Below the pieces are notes generated by a model. The model worked only from the letters and a program-made list of their open reading frames with translations, did not search any database and was not told the DNA's origin. DNA of 64,000 nucleotides from Flavobacterium sp. Root901 (lineage in GTDB: Bacteria; Bacteroidota; Bacteroidia; Flavobacteriales; Flavobacteriaceae): the NCBI RefSeq assembly GCF_001429765.1, contig NZ_LMJB01000008.1, positions 312,835 to 376,834 on the forward strand, in the 5' to 3' direction. The position numbers were made by a program, and so were the translations under genes. The first letter of the stretch is position 1. Each line of letters starts with the position of its first letter. This document shows positions 41,194 through 50,955 of the stretch, piece by piece.

Positions 41194-41240
41194 CAATAAT
41201 TAAATTATATTTTACAAAATCATTTTAAACGATAGAAAAA

Positions 41241-41612
41241 ATGGCAGATTTGAAACAATTCGCAGAACAATTAGTTAACTTAACAGTTAAAGAAGTTAAC
41301 GAATTAGCAACAATATTAAAAGACGAGTATGGTATCGAGCCTGCTGCTGCAGCTGTAGTAGTTGCTGCTGGTGGTGGAGAAGGTGCTGCTGAAGAAGCAC
41401 AAACTGAATTTACAGTTGTATTAAAAGATGCAGGAGCTTCTAAATTAGCTGTTGTAAAATTAGTTAAAGAATTAACTGGTTTAGGTCTTAAAGAAGCTAA
41501 AGATGTAGTTGACGGTGCTCCATCAAACGTAAAAGAAGGTGTTTCTAAAGAAGAGGCTGAAGGTCTTAAAAAATCATTAGAAGAAGCTGGAGCTGTTGTT
41601 GAGTTAAAATAA
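41241..41612 (+). CDS. rplL: Large ribosomal subunit protein bL12
   Basis: 123 residues, acidic and alanine-rich. N-terminal dimer part DLKQFAEQLVNLTVKEVNEL, alanine/glycine hinge (about 36-52) and C-terminal factor-binding domain with KLAVVKLVKELTGLGLKEAKDVVDG split over positions 68-92. Followed by a strong hairpin before rpoB. Confidence 0.98.
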   Translation: MADLKQFAEQLVNLTVKEVNELATILKDEYGIEPAAAAVVVAAGGGEGAAEEAQTEFTVVLKDAGASKLAVVKLVKELTGLGLKEAKDVVDGAPSNVKEGVSKEEAEGLKKSLEEAGAVVELK

Positions 41613-41632
41613 CAAAACGCAGTTTAGAACTA

Positions 41633-41676
41633 GGTTTAGACCTTGGATGGAATCATCCAAGGGTCTAAACCATTTT
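41633..41676 (+). terminator. Hairpin with T-run between rplL and rpoB
   Basis: GGTTTAGACC-TTGGATG, loop GAAT, CATCCAAGG-GTCTAAACC then ATTTTT; one bulged G. It is a strong terminator or partial attenuator, lowering rpoBC expression compared with ribosomal proteins as in other bacteria. Confidence 0.85.
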
Positions 41677-41876
41677 TCGTATAATAAAATATATCAAATT
41701 TTATTATCAAATAGTTTAAAATACGAAAAAGTTTTTGATCAATACGAAGAAAAAAAATAGAACTCACTTTTGCTGTTTATTTTTAAAGATGTATTGATTA
41801 TAATAAGAAAGTATAGATTAAACAGTGTGTTTTACACAAAAAAATTACTTTTTTTTAATCAAAATTTTGTCCATTG

Positions 41877-44800
41877 ATGATAACAAATCAGACTGAAAGA
41901 TTGAATTTTGCCTCTACAAAAAATATCCCTGATTATCCGGATTTCTTGGATGTTCAGGTTAAATCTTTTAAAGATTTCTTTCAATTAGAAACTAAATCTG
42001 ACGAAAGAGGCAACGAAGGGTTATACAACACCTTCATGGAAAACTTCCCAATTACAGATACAAGAAATAACTTTGTATTGGAGTTCCTAGATTATTTTGT
42101 TGATCCGCCGCGTTATACAATTCAAGAATGTATAGAGAGAGGTCTTACTTATAGTGTGCCTTTAAAAGCCAGGTTGAAACTATACTGTACAGATCCAGAA
42201 CACGAAGATTTTGAAACAATTGTACAAGATGTTTATCTTGGAACAATTCCTTATATGACTCCTAGCGGTACCTTTGTGATCAATGGTGCTGAGCGTGTAG
42301 TAGTATCACAATTACACCGCTCTCCTGGAGTTTTCTTTGGACAGTCATTCCACGCAAATGGAACTAAACTTTATTCTGCCAGAGTAATTCCTTTTAAAGG
42401 ATCTTGGATAGAATTTTCTACAGATATCAACAGCGTTATGTACGCGTATATCGATAGAAAGAAAAAATTACCTGTAACAACTTTATTCCGTGCAATCGGA
42501 TTCGAAAGAGATAAGGATATTCTTGAAATTTTCGACTTAGCGGAAGAAATTAAAGTTTCTAAAACGGGTATTAAGAAATATATTGGAAGAAGACTTGCTG
42601 CACGTGTTTTGAATACATGGCACGAGGATTTCGTAGATGAGGATACTGGAGAAGTAGTTTCTATCGAACGTAACGAAATCATCCTTGATCGTGACACTAT
42701 TATCGACAAAGATAATGTTGAAGAGATCATCGATTCTAACGTAAAATCTATTTTGTTACACAAAGAGGATAATAACCAGGCAGATTATGCTATTATCCAC
42801 AACACGTTACAAAAAGATCCAACTAACTCTGAAAAAGAAGCTGTAGAGCACATTTACCGTCAGCTGCGTAACGCTGAACCGCCTGATGAGGAAACTGCTC
42901 GTGGTATTATAGATAAATTGTTCTTCTCTGACCAACGTTATAACTTAGGTGAGGTAGGTCGTTACAGAATGAACAAGAAATTGAATTTAGATATCCCTAT
43001 GGATAAGCAAGTGCTTACTAAAGAAGATATCATTACAATCGTAAAATATTTGATCGAATTGATTAACTCTAAAGCAGAGATTGATGATATTGATCACTTA
43101 TCAAACCGTCGTGTTAGAACAGTTGGTGAACAATTGTCTCAACAATTCGGTGTTGGTTTAGCACGTATGGCCAGAACCATTCGTGAGAGAATGAACGTTA
43201 GAGATAACGAGGTGTTTACGCCAATTGATTTGATTAATGCTAAAACATTATCATCAGTTATCAACTCTTTCTTTGGAACTAACCAGTTATCTCAATTTAT
43301 GGATCAAACGAATCCATTAGCTGAGATTACACACAAAAGAAGACTTTCTGCACTTGGACCAGGTGGACTTTCGAGAGAAAGAGCTGGTTTCGAGGTTCGT
43401 GACGTTCACTATACGCACTATGGACGTTTATGTCCGATTGAGACTCCAGAGGGACCAAACATTGGTTTGATTTCATCTCTTGGTGTTTACGCTAAAGTAA
43501 ACGGAATGGGATTCATCGAAACACCTTACCGTAAAGTAACTAATGGTGTAGTTGATTTAGAAAGTACTCCAGTTTACTTGAGTGCTGAAGAAGAAGAAGG
43601 TAAAATGATTGCTCAGGCAAACATTGAAATGGACGCTTCTGGTAAAATTACAGCTAGCAATGTAATTGCTCGTGAGGAGGGTGACTTCCCGGTTGTTGAG
43701 CCATCAGTAGTTCATTATACAGACGTTGCTCCTAATCAGATTGCTTCGATTTCTGCATCTTTGATTCCTTTCCTGGAGCATGATGATGCGAACCGTGCGT
43801 TGATGGGATCAAACATGATGCGTCAGGCAGTTCCTTTGATCCGTCCTGAAGCACCAATTGTAGGTACAGGTTTAGAGCGTCAGGTAGCTTCAGATTCAAG
43901 AGTATTAATCAATGCTGAAGGGCATGGAACTGTTGAATATGTTGATGCTAATATCATTACTATTAAATACGATCGTACAGAAGACGAAAGAATGGTTAGT
44001 TTTGATGCTGATGAAAAAACTTACAACCTAATTAAATTTAGAAAAACCAATCAGGGTACAAGTATCAACTTGAAACCAATCGTAAGAAAAGGTGACAGAG
44101 TTGTTCCTGGACAAGTATTATCAGAAGGTTATGCTACTCAAAATGGAGAATTAGCTTTAGGTAGAAACTTAAAAGTTGCGTTCATGCCATGGAAAGGATA
44201 CAACTTCGAGGATGCGATTGTTATTTCTGAAAAAGTAGTTCGTGATGATATTTTTACTTCTATCCACGTTGATGATTATTCATTAGAGGTTAGAGATACT
44301 AAGTTAGGAAATGAAGAGTTAACAAACGATATTCCTAACGTTTCTGAAGAAGCTACTAAAGATTTAGATGAAAACGGTATGATCAGAATTGGAGCAGAGG
44401 TAAAACCTGGCGATATTTTGATTGGAAAAATTACACCAAAAGGAGAATCAGATCCTACTCCGGAAGAGAAATTGCTTCGTGCAATCTTTGGAGATAAAGC
44501 GGGAGATGTAAAAGATGCTTCATTAAAAGCTTCTCCATCTTTACATGGTGTAGTTCTTGACAAAAAATTATTTGCAAGAGCCGTAAAAGATAAACGTAAG
44601 CGTACTCAGGATAAAGATGCTTTAGGAGCTCTTGAAATGGAGTTTGAAACTAAATTTGTTGAATTAAAAGACAGATTAGTTGAAAAATTATTCCTGATCG
44701 TAAACGGAAAAACATCTCAGGGTGTAATGAATGATTTGGGTGAAGAAGTTTTACCAAAAGGTAAAAAATATACTCAGAAAATGCTTTACGCAGTAGAAGA

Positions 44801-45689
44801 TTTTGCTCACTTAAGCAAAGGTCAGTGGGTTGCTGATGATGCTACTAATAAAATGGTTAATGATTTAATTCATAACTATAAAATTAAGCTGAACGACTTA
44901 CAAGGAGCGTTAAGAAGAGAGAAATTCACTATTACAGTAGGAGATGAATTACCATCTGGTATCTTGAAATTAGCTAAGATTTATATTGCTAAAAAACGTA
45001 AGCTGAAAGTAGGGGATAAAATGGCAGGACGTCACGGTAACAAAGGTATTGTTGCAAGAATTGTTCGTCATGAAGATATGCCTTTCTTAGAAGACGGAAC
45101 ACCGGTAGATATCGTATTGAATCCACTTGGGGTACCTTCACGTATGAACATTGGTCAGATTTATGAGACTGTTCTTGGATGGGCTGGTATGAACTTGGGT
45201 AGAAAATTTGCTACTCCAATTTTTGACGGTGCTTCTCTTGACGAGATCAACGCTTTGACTGATGAAGCTAACGTACCACGTTTTGGACATACATATCTTT
45301 ATGATGGTGGAACTGGAGAGCGTTTTGCACAAAAAGCAACTGTGGGTGTAATTTACATGCTTAAATTAGGACACATGGTTGATGATAAGATGCACGCACG
45401 TTCTATCGGACCATACTCATTAATTACGCAGCAGCCGCTTGGAGGTAAAGCTCAATTTGGAGGTCAGCGTTTTGGAGAGATGGAGGTTTGGGCACTTGAG
45501 GCTTATGGAGCTTCTAGTACTTTACGTGAAATCTTAACTGTTAAGTCTGATGACGTTATTGGTAGAGCTAAAACTTACGAAGCTATCGTTAAGGGTGAAA
45601 CTATGCCAGAACCAGGTTTACCAGAATCATTCAATGTATTAATGCACGAATTGAAAGGTCTTGGATTAGATCTTCGTTTGGAAGAATAA
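41877..45689 (+). CDS. rpoB: DNA-directed RNA polymerase subunit beta
   Basis: 1270 residues from the ATG of MITNQTERLNF (a TTG directly before is ignored). Typical segments: NRRVRTVGEQLSQQFGVGLAR, the rifampicin-region FFGTNQLSQFMDQTNPLAEIT and HKRRLSALGPGGLSRERAGF, and the C-terminal GGKAQFGGQRFGEMEVWALEA. Forms the core enzyme with RpoC. The spacer from rplL is 264 bases, with a terminator-like hairpin. Confidence 0.99.
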   Translation: MITNQTERLNFASTKNIPDYPDFLDVQVKSFKDFFQLETKSDERGNEGLYNTFMENFPITDTRNNFVLEFLDYFVDPPRYTIQECIERGLTYSVPLKARLKLYCTDPEHEDFETIVQDVYLGTIPYMTPSGTFVINGAERVVVSQLHRSPGVFFGQSFHANGTKLYSARVIPFKGSWIEFSTDINSVMYAYIDRKKKLPVTTLFRAIGFERDKDILEIFDLAEEIKVSKTGIKKYIGRRLAARVLNTWHEDFVDEDTGEVVSIERNEIILDRDTIIDKDNVEEIIDSNVKSILLHKEDNNQADYAIIHNTLQKDPTNSEKEAVEHIYRQLRNAEPPDEETARGIIDKLFFSDQRYNLGEVGRYRMNKKLNLDIPMDKQVLTKEDIITIVKYLIELINSKAEIDDIDHLSNRRVRTVGEQLSQQFGVGLARMARTIRERMNVRDNEVFTPIDLINAKTLSSVINSFFGTNQLSQFMDQTNPLAEITHKRRLSALGPGGLSRERAGFEVRDVHYTHYGRLCPIETPEGPNIGLISSLGVYAKVNGMGFIETPYRKVTNGVVDLESTPVYLSAEEEEGKMIAQANIEMDASGKITASNVIAREEGDFPVVEPSVVHYTDVAPNQIASISASLIPFLEHDDANRALMGSNMMRQAVPLIRPEAPIVGTGLERQVASDSRVLINAEGHGTVEYVDANIITIKYDRTEDERMVSFDADEKTYNLIKFRKTNQGTSINLKPIVRKGDRVVPGQVLSEGYATQNGELALGRNLKVAFMPWKGYNFEDAIVISEKVVRDDIFTSIHVDDYSLEVRDTKLGNEELTNDIPNVSEEATKDLDENGMIRIGAEVKPGDILIGKITPKGESDPTPEEKLLRAIFGDKAGDVKDASLKASPSLHGVVLDKKLFARAVKDKRKRTQDKDALGALEMEFETKFVELKDRLVEKLFLIVNGKTSQGVMNDLGEEVLPKGKKYTQKMLYAVEDFAHLSKGQWVADDATNKMVNDLIHNYKIKLNDLQGALRREKFTITVGDELPSGILKLAKIYIAKKRKLKVGDKMAGRHGNKGIVARIVRHEDMPFLEDGTPVDIVLNPLGVPSRMNIGQIYETVLGWAGMNLGRKFATPIFDGASLDEINALTDEANVPRFGHTYLYDGGTGERFAQKATVGVIYMLKLGHMVDDKMHARSIGPYSLITQQPLGGKAQFGGQRFGEMEVWALEAYGASSTLREILTVKSDDVIGRAKTYEAIVKGETMPEPGLPESFNVLMHELKGLGLDLRLEE

Positions 45690-45976
45690 TAAAGATATTC
45701 AGTTACAGTCTCAGTTTTCAGCTTATTGCTGAAGCTGAGACTTAAACTGTTTAATAAATTAAAGTTTTTAAAGATTTATACCCGTAACCCGTTCCGATTT
45801 TTTATAATAATGTAAAAACATTTTATAACTAGCACTTCAAATATACATCTGAAGTTTAGAGAAGTAATTCGAGGTAAGCGTAATGATTTAACTCTTTTTT
45901 AAAGGAAACTTTTCAAGAGATGTAGATTGTGAATCTAAATCAATTTTTAACAGCAAGTAAATCAATAGTAAAAACT
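45690..45976 (+). other. Long rpoB-rpoC spacer with a hairpin
   Basis: 287 bases if rpoC starts at the chosen ATG. AGTCTCAGTTTTCAGC (45707-45722) pairs with GCTGAAGCTGAGACT (45728-45742), apart from one small irregularity. The left arm belongs to the CAGTCT repeat type also seen before hemL. No T-run follows, so it is not an obvious terminator. Confidence 0.55.
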
Positions 45977-48900
45977 ATGATGAATAATAGAAACAATAAA
46001 GATAAGAATCCAGTAAAAAGATTTAACAAAATCTCTATTGGATTGGCTTCACCAGAATCTATCTTGAAAGAATCAAGAGGAGAGGTTTTAAAGCCGGAAA
46101 CAATCAATTATAGAACTCACAAACCAGAGCGTGACGGACTTTTCTGCGAAAGAATCTTCGGACCAGTAAAAGATTTTGAATGTGCTTGTGGTAAGTATAA
46201 AAGAATTCGCTACAAGGGTATCATTTGCGACCGTTGTGGTGTAGAGGTTACAGAGAAAAAAGTACGTCGTGACAGAGTTGGACACATCAACCTTGTTGTG
46301 CCAATCGCTCACATTTGGTATTTCCGTTCTCTTCCAAACAAAATTGGTTATATCCTTGGTCTTCCATCTAAGAAATTAGATATGATCATTTACTACGAAA
46401 GATATGTAGTAATCCAGGCTGGTATTGCTAAAAATGCTGATGGAGAATCTTTACAAAGATTAGATTTCTTAACTGAAGAAGAATACTTAAACATTTTAGA
46501 TACTCTTCCACAGGAAAACCAATATTTAGATGATTTAGATCCTAATAAATTTGTTGCCAAAATGGGAGCAGAATGTATTATGGATTTATTAGCTCGTATT
46601 GATCTTGATGCATTATCTTATGAATTAAGACACAGTGCTAACAATGAAACGTCTAAGCAAAGAAAAACTGAAGCTTTAAAAAGGTTACAAGTTGTTGAGT
46701 CATTCCGTGAGTCTAACGAAAACCGCGAAAACCGTCCTGAATGGATGATTATGAAAGTGGTTCCAGTTATCCCGCCGGAATTGCGTCCGCTTGTGCCGCT
46801 TGATGGAGGTCGTTTTGCAACTTCAGATTTGAACGATTTATACCGCCGTGTAATCATCCGTAACAATCGTTTAAAAAGATTAATGGAGATTAAAGCTCCT
46901 GAAGTTATCTTAAGAAACGAGAAACGTATGTTACAGGAATCTGTAGATTCATTATTTGATAACACTCGTAAAGCTTCTGCTGTTAAAACAGAATCAAACA
47001 GACCATTAAAATCATTATCTGATTCCTTAAAAGGTAAGCAAGGACGTTTCCGTCAAAACTTACTTGGAAAACGTGTGGATTATTCTGCCCGTTCGGTAAT
47101 TGTTGTTGGTCCTGAGTTAAAATTATTCGAATGCGGATTGCCTAAAGACATGGCATCTGAGTTATACAAACCTTTCGTTATCCGTAAATTGATTGAAAGA
47201 GGTATTGTAAAAACAGTAAAATCTGCTAAGAAAATCATAGACAAAAAAGAGCCGGTAGTTTGGGATATTTTAGAAAATGTAATTAAAGGACACCCAGTAT
47301 TACTGAACCGTGCTCCTACTTTGCACAGACTTGGTATTCAGGCATTCCAGCCTAAATTAATTGAAGGAAAAGCAATCCAGTTACACCCATTAGTATGTAC
47401 GGCATTCAACGCCGATTTCGATGGTGACCAGATGGCGGTTCACTTACCATTAGGACCAGAAGCTATTTTAGAGGCTCAATTATTAATGCTGGCTTCTCAT
47501 AATATCTTGAACCCTGCAAATGGTGCTCCAATTACTGTACCTTCTCAGGACATGGTCTTGGGTCTATATTATATGACCAAAGAGCGTATTTCTACAGAAG
47601 ATCACATTATTTTAGGTCAGGATTTGACTTTCTATTCTGCTGAAGAAGTAAATATTGCATTAAACGAAGGAAGATTAGAATTGAATGCTCGTGTGAAAAT
47701 CAGAGCAAAAGATTTTAATGAAAACGGAGAGTTAGTGTACAAAATTATCCAAACAACTGCAGGACGTGTATTATTTAACGAAGTAGTACCGGAAGCAGCT
47801 GGATATATCAACGACGTATTGACTAAGAAAAACCTTAGAGATATTATCGGACACATTTTAAGTGTGACTGATGTACCTACAACGGCAGCTTTCTTGGATA
47901 ATATGAAAGATATGGGTTATAAATTCGCATTTAGAGGAGGTTTATCATTCTCTTTAGGTGATATTAGAATTCCAGAACAAAAAACTAAATTGATTGCAGA
48001 TGCCAGAGAGCAAGTTGAAGGTATCTCAACAAACTATAACATGGGTCTTATTACCAATAACGAGCGTTACAACCAGGTTATTGACGTATGGACTTCTGCG
48101 AATGCTCAGTTAACAGAATTAGCAATGAAAAATATTAGAGAAGACCAGCAAGGTTTCAACTCTGTATATATGATGCTTGACTCTGGGGCGAGGGGTTCTA
48201 AGGAACAGATTCGTCAGTTAACAGGTATGCGTGGTTTGATGGCTAAGCCTAAAAAATCTACTGCCGGTGGTGGTGAGATTATTGAAAACCCGATTCTTTC
48301 TAACTTTAAGGAAGGTCTTTCGATCCTTGAGTACTTCATTTCTACCCACGGTGCCCGTAAAGGTCTTGCGGATACGGCTCTTAAAACAGCCGATGCTGGT
48401 TACTTAACAAGAAGGCTTCATGACGTTTCTCAGGATGTTATTGTTAACATCGAAGACTGTGGAACTTTAAGAGGTGTTGAAGTTGCAGCATTGAAGAAAA
48501 ATGAGGAAATCGTTGAGTCATTAGGAGAGAGAATTTTAGGACGTGTTGCTTTACAAGACGTTATCAATCCTCTTACTAACGAAGTAATGGTTCAGTCTGG
48601 TCAACAAATTACTGAAGCAATTATGAGAACTATCGAAGCTTCTCCAATTGAAAAAGTAGAGGTTAGATCTCCATTAACTTGTGAGGCTTTAAAAGGTATT
48701 TGTGCTAAATGTTACGGTAGAAACTTAGCTACTGGTAAGATGACACAAAGAGGTGAAGCTGTTGGAGTTATTGCAGCTCAGTCTATTGGTGAACCAGGTA
48801 CACAGTTAACACTTCGTACGTTCCACGTTGGAGGGGTTGCAGGAGGTATTTCTGAAGAGTCTAGTATTGTTACAAGATTCAACGGTAGACTTGAAATTGA

Positions 48901-50284
48901 AGATTTAAAAACTGTTAAAGGTGAGGATAGTGAAGGTAATGCGGTTGATATCGTAGTATCTCGTTCAACTGAATTAAAATTAGTTGACGAAAAAACTGGA
49001 ATCGTTTTAAATACACATAACATTCCTTACGGTTCTAGTATCTTTGTAAAAGATGGAGAAACTGTTGGAAAAGGAACTGTAATCTGTAAATGGGATCCAT
49101 ATAACGGTGTAATTGTTTCTGAATTTACTGGTAAGATCGCTTACGAAGATTTAGAGCAAGGACAATCGTTCATGGTGGAAATCGATGAGCAGACTGGTTT
49201 CCAGGAAAAAGTAATTTCTGAGGCCAGAAACAAAAAATTAATTCCAACTTTATTGGTTTACGGTAAAGAAGGTGAATTAATTCGTTCATACAACTTACCA
49301 GTAGGTGCACACTTAATGGTTGAGAATGGTGAGAAAATTAAAGCAGGTAAAGTATTAGTAAAAATTCCACGTCGTTCTTCTAAAGCAGGCGATATCACGG
49401 GAGGTTTACCAAGAATTACTGAGCTTCTAGAGGCTCGTAACCCTTCTAACCCAGCAGTTGTATCTGAAATTGATGGTGTTGTATCTTTCGGTAAAATCAA
49501 AAGAGGTAACCGTGAGATCGTTATCGAGTCTAAATTTGGTGAGATTAAAAAGTATTTAGTTAAACTTTCTAGCCAAATCTTAGTACAAGAAAATGACTTC
49601 GTAAGAGCGGGAGTACCATTGTCTGACGGTGCAATTACACCAGATGATATCTTAAGAATTCAAGGACCGGCTGCTGTTCAACAGTATTTAGTAAATGAAA
49701 TTCAGGAGGTTTACCGTTTACAAGGGGTAAAAATTAATGACAAGCACTTTGAGGTAGTTATTCGTCAAATGATGCGTAAAGTAAGAGTTCAGGATCCGGG
49801 AGATACTTTATTCTTAGAAGATCAATTAATTCACACTAAAGATTTCATCGTTCAAAACGATAAATTATATGGTATGAAAGTAGTTGAAGATGCTGGAGAT
49901 TCTTCAGTATTAAAACCAGGTCAGATTATTTCTCCTCGTGAATTGCGTGATGAAAATTCATTATTGAAACGTACAGATAAAAATCTTGTTGTAGCAAGAG
50001 ACGTAATTACTGCAACTGCAACGCCAGTGCTTCAGGGTATTACAAGAGCTTCGTTACAAACTAAATCATTCATTTCTGCGGCTTCATTCCAGGAGACAAC
50101 GAAAGTACTTAACGAGGCTGCTGTAGCTGGTAAAGTAGATGATCTAGAAGGATTAAAAGAAAATGTAATTGTTGGACACAGAATTCCTGCGGGAACTGGT
50201 ATGAGAGAGTACGATAACACTATCGTAGGATCTAAAGACGATTACAACGAAATGATGGCTAATAAAGAAGAATACATTTATTAA
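45977..50284 (+). CDS. rpoC: DNA-directed RNA polymerase subunit beta'
   Basis: 1435 residues from MMNNRNNKDKNPVKRF; the open frame begins 16 codons earlier at a GTG that is less family-like. Zinc finger near residue 66 (CACGKYKRIRYKGIICDRC), active-site NADFDGDQMAVHLP with three Mg-binding aspartates, second cysteine set in CEALKGICAKCYGRN. Catalytic subunit of RNA polymerase. The DUF3467 gene follows after ten bases. Confidence 0.99.
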   Translation: MMNNRNNKDKNPVKRFNKISIGLASPESILKESRGEVLKPETINYRTHKPERDGLFCERIFGPVKDFECACGKYKRIRYKGIICDRCGVEVTEKKVRRDRVGHINLVVPIAHIWYFRSLPNKIGYILGLPSKKLDMIIYYERYVVIQAGIAKNADGESLQRLDFLTEEEYLNILDTLPQENQYLDDLDPNKFVAKMGAECIMDLLARIDLDALSYELRHSANNETSKQRKTEALKRLQVVESFRESNENRENRPEWMIMKVVPVIPPELRPLVPLDGGRFATSDLNDLYRRVIIRNNRLKRLMEIKAPEVILRNEKRMLQESVDSLFDNTRKASAVKTESNRPLKSLSDSLKGKQGRFRQNLLGKRVDYSARSVIVVGPELKLFECGLPKDMASELYKPFVIRKLIERGIVKTVKSAKKIIDKKEPVVWDILENVIKGHPVLLNRAPTLHRLGIQAFQPKLIEGKAIQLHPLVCTAFNADFDGDQMAVHLPLGPEAILEAQLLMLASHNILNPANGAPITVPSQDMVLGLYYMTKERISTEDHIILGQDLTFYSAEEVNIALNEGRLELNARVKIRAKDFNENGELVYKIIQTTAGRVLFNEVVPEAAGYINDVLTKKNLRDIIGHILSVTDVPTTAAFLDNMKDMGYKFAFRGGLSFSLGDIRIPEQKTKLIADAREQVEGISTNYNMGLITNNERYNQVIDVWTSANAQLTELAMKNIREDQQGFNSVYMMLDSGARGSKEQIRQLTGMRGLMAKPKKSTAGGGEIIENPILSNFKEGLSILEYFISTHGARKGLADTALKTADAGYLTRRLHDVSQDVIVNIEDCGTLRGVEVAALKKNEEIVESLGERILGRVALQDVINPLTNEVMVQSGQQITEAIMRTIEASPIEKVEVRSPLTCEALKGICAKCYGRNLATGKMTQRGEAVGVIAAQSIGEPGTQLTLRTFHVGGVAGGISEESSIVTRFNGRLEIEDLKTVKGEDSEGNAVDIVVSRSTELKLVDEKTGIVLNTHNIPYGSSIFVKDGETVGKGTVICKWDPYNGVIVSEFTGKIAYEDLEQGQSFMVEIDEQTGFQEKVISEARNKKLIPTLLVYGKEGELIRSYNLPVGAHLMVENGEKIKAGKVLVKIPRRSSKAGDITGGLPRITELLEARNPSNPAVVSEIDGVVSFGKIKRGNREIVIESKFGEIKKYLVKLSSQILVQENDFVRAGVPLSDGAITPDDILRIQGPAAVQQYLVNEIQEVYRLQGVKINDKHFEVVIRQMMRKVRVQDPGDTLFLEDQLIHTKDFIVQNDKLYGMKVVEDAGDSSVLKPGQIISPRELRDENSLLKRTDKNLVVARDVITATATPVLQGITRASLQTKSFISAASFQETTKVLNEAAVAGKVDDLEGLKENVIVGHRIPAGTGMREYDNTIVGSKDDYNEMMANKEEYIY

Positions 50285-50294
50285 TTAGGAAACT

Positions 50295-50606
50295 ATGAGT
50301 AATCCGAAACAACAACAAGAGCAAATTAATATTGAGTTAGACGAAACTATTGCAGAAGGAATTTATTCTAATCTTGCAATTATCAATCACTCTTCATCGG
50401 AGTTTGTTTTAGATTTTGTGAGCATTATGCCCGGTATTCCTAAAGCCAAGGTAAAGTCAAGAATTGTTTTGACACCACAACATGCTAAAAGATTATTAAG
50501 AGCTATAGGTGAAAACATCCACAGATTTGAGGCCGCTCATGGCGAAATCAAAGAAACGGAACAAGCACCAATTCCACTTAATTTCGGTCCGGCAGGACAA
50601 GCATAA
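50295..50606 (+). CDS. DUF3467 protein
   Basis: 103 residues, cytoplasmic. INIELDETIAEGIYSNLAII and SSSEFVLDFVSIMPGIPKAKVKSRIVLTP are the DUF3467 pattern (read in two pieces), followed by HAKRLLRAIGENIHRFE. Function unknown; the position directly after rpoC is conserved in Bacteroidetes as far as I recall, which hints at a link with transcription. Terminator follows. Confidence 0.9.
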   Translation: MSNPKQQQEQINIELDETIAEGIYSNLAIINHSSSEFVLDFVSIMPGIPKAKVKSRIVLTPQHAKRLLRAIGENIHRFEAAHGEIKETEQAPIPLNFGPAGQA

Positions 50607-50613
50607 ATTATTT

Positions 50614-50644
50614 AAGCCCCATTTTTTAATGGGGCTTTTTTTTG
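50614..50644 (+). terminator. Terminator of the rpoBC-DUF3467 operon
   Basis: AAGCCCCATT, loop TTTT, AATGGGGCTT followed by TTTTTTT. Confidence 0.9.
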
Positions 50645-50795
50645 TAAAATTTAAATTATTGCATTTAATCTGATTTAATTTACTTTCATCGACTAAATTT
50701 CTTTTCAATTTTATATTGCGGTAATTTTGCTTATCCTATGAAAGATTAATTTTTGAAATATAATGACTTAGTAAGGTTGATTTAATTCAAATTAA

Positions 50796-50825
50796 AAAAA
50801 ACGCTAATCAAATTAGCGTTTTTTT
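50796..50825. terminator. Orphan terminator-like hairpin
   Basis: AAAAACGCTAAT ... ATTAGCGTTTTTTT. It has T-runs on both strands but no gene directly in front of it on either strand. Confidence 0.7.
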
Positions 50826-50955
50826 ATGCCCAAAAACGAATGATTCAATTTATAATTTGAAAATATTTTAATGCCTTCCCAACCTTTTTATTTAAAATAT
50901 ACTCTATATAAATAAGAACCTTTAACAAAAGGTTTTAACTTAAATAAAGTATAGT

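Larger units (their letters stand above)
50607..50955. other. Intergenic region with two terminator-like hairpins
   Basis: 349 bases. The first hairpin closes the rpoBC operon; the second (50796-50825) stands alone about 150 bases further on. No open frame was found that could explain the second one. Confidence 0.6.

Noticed and set aside
45929..45976. GTG start for RpoC 16 codons upstream
   Set aside because: The segment NLNQFLTASKSIVKT is not family-like, whereas MMNNRNNKDKNPVKRF starts a typical Flavobacterium RpoC.
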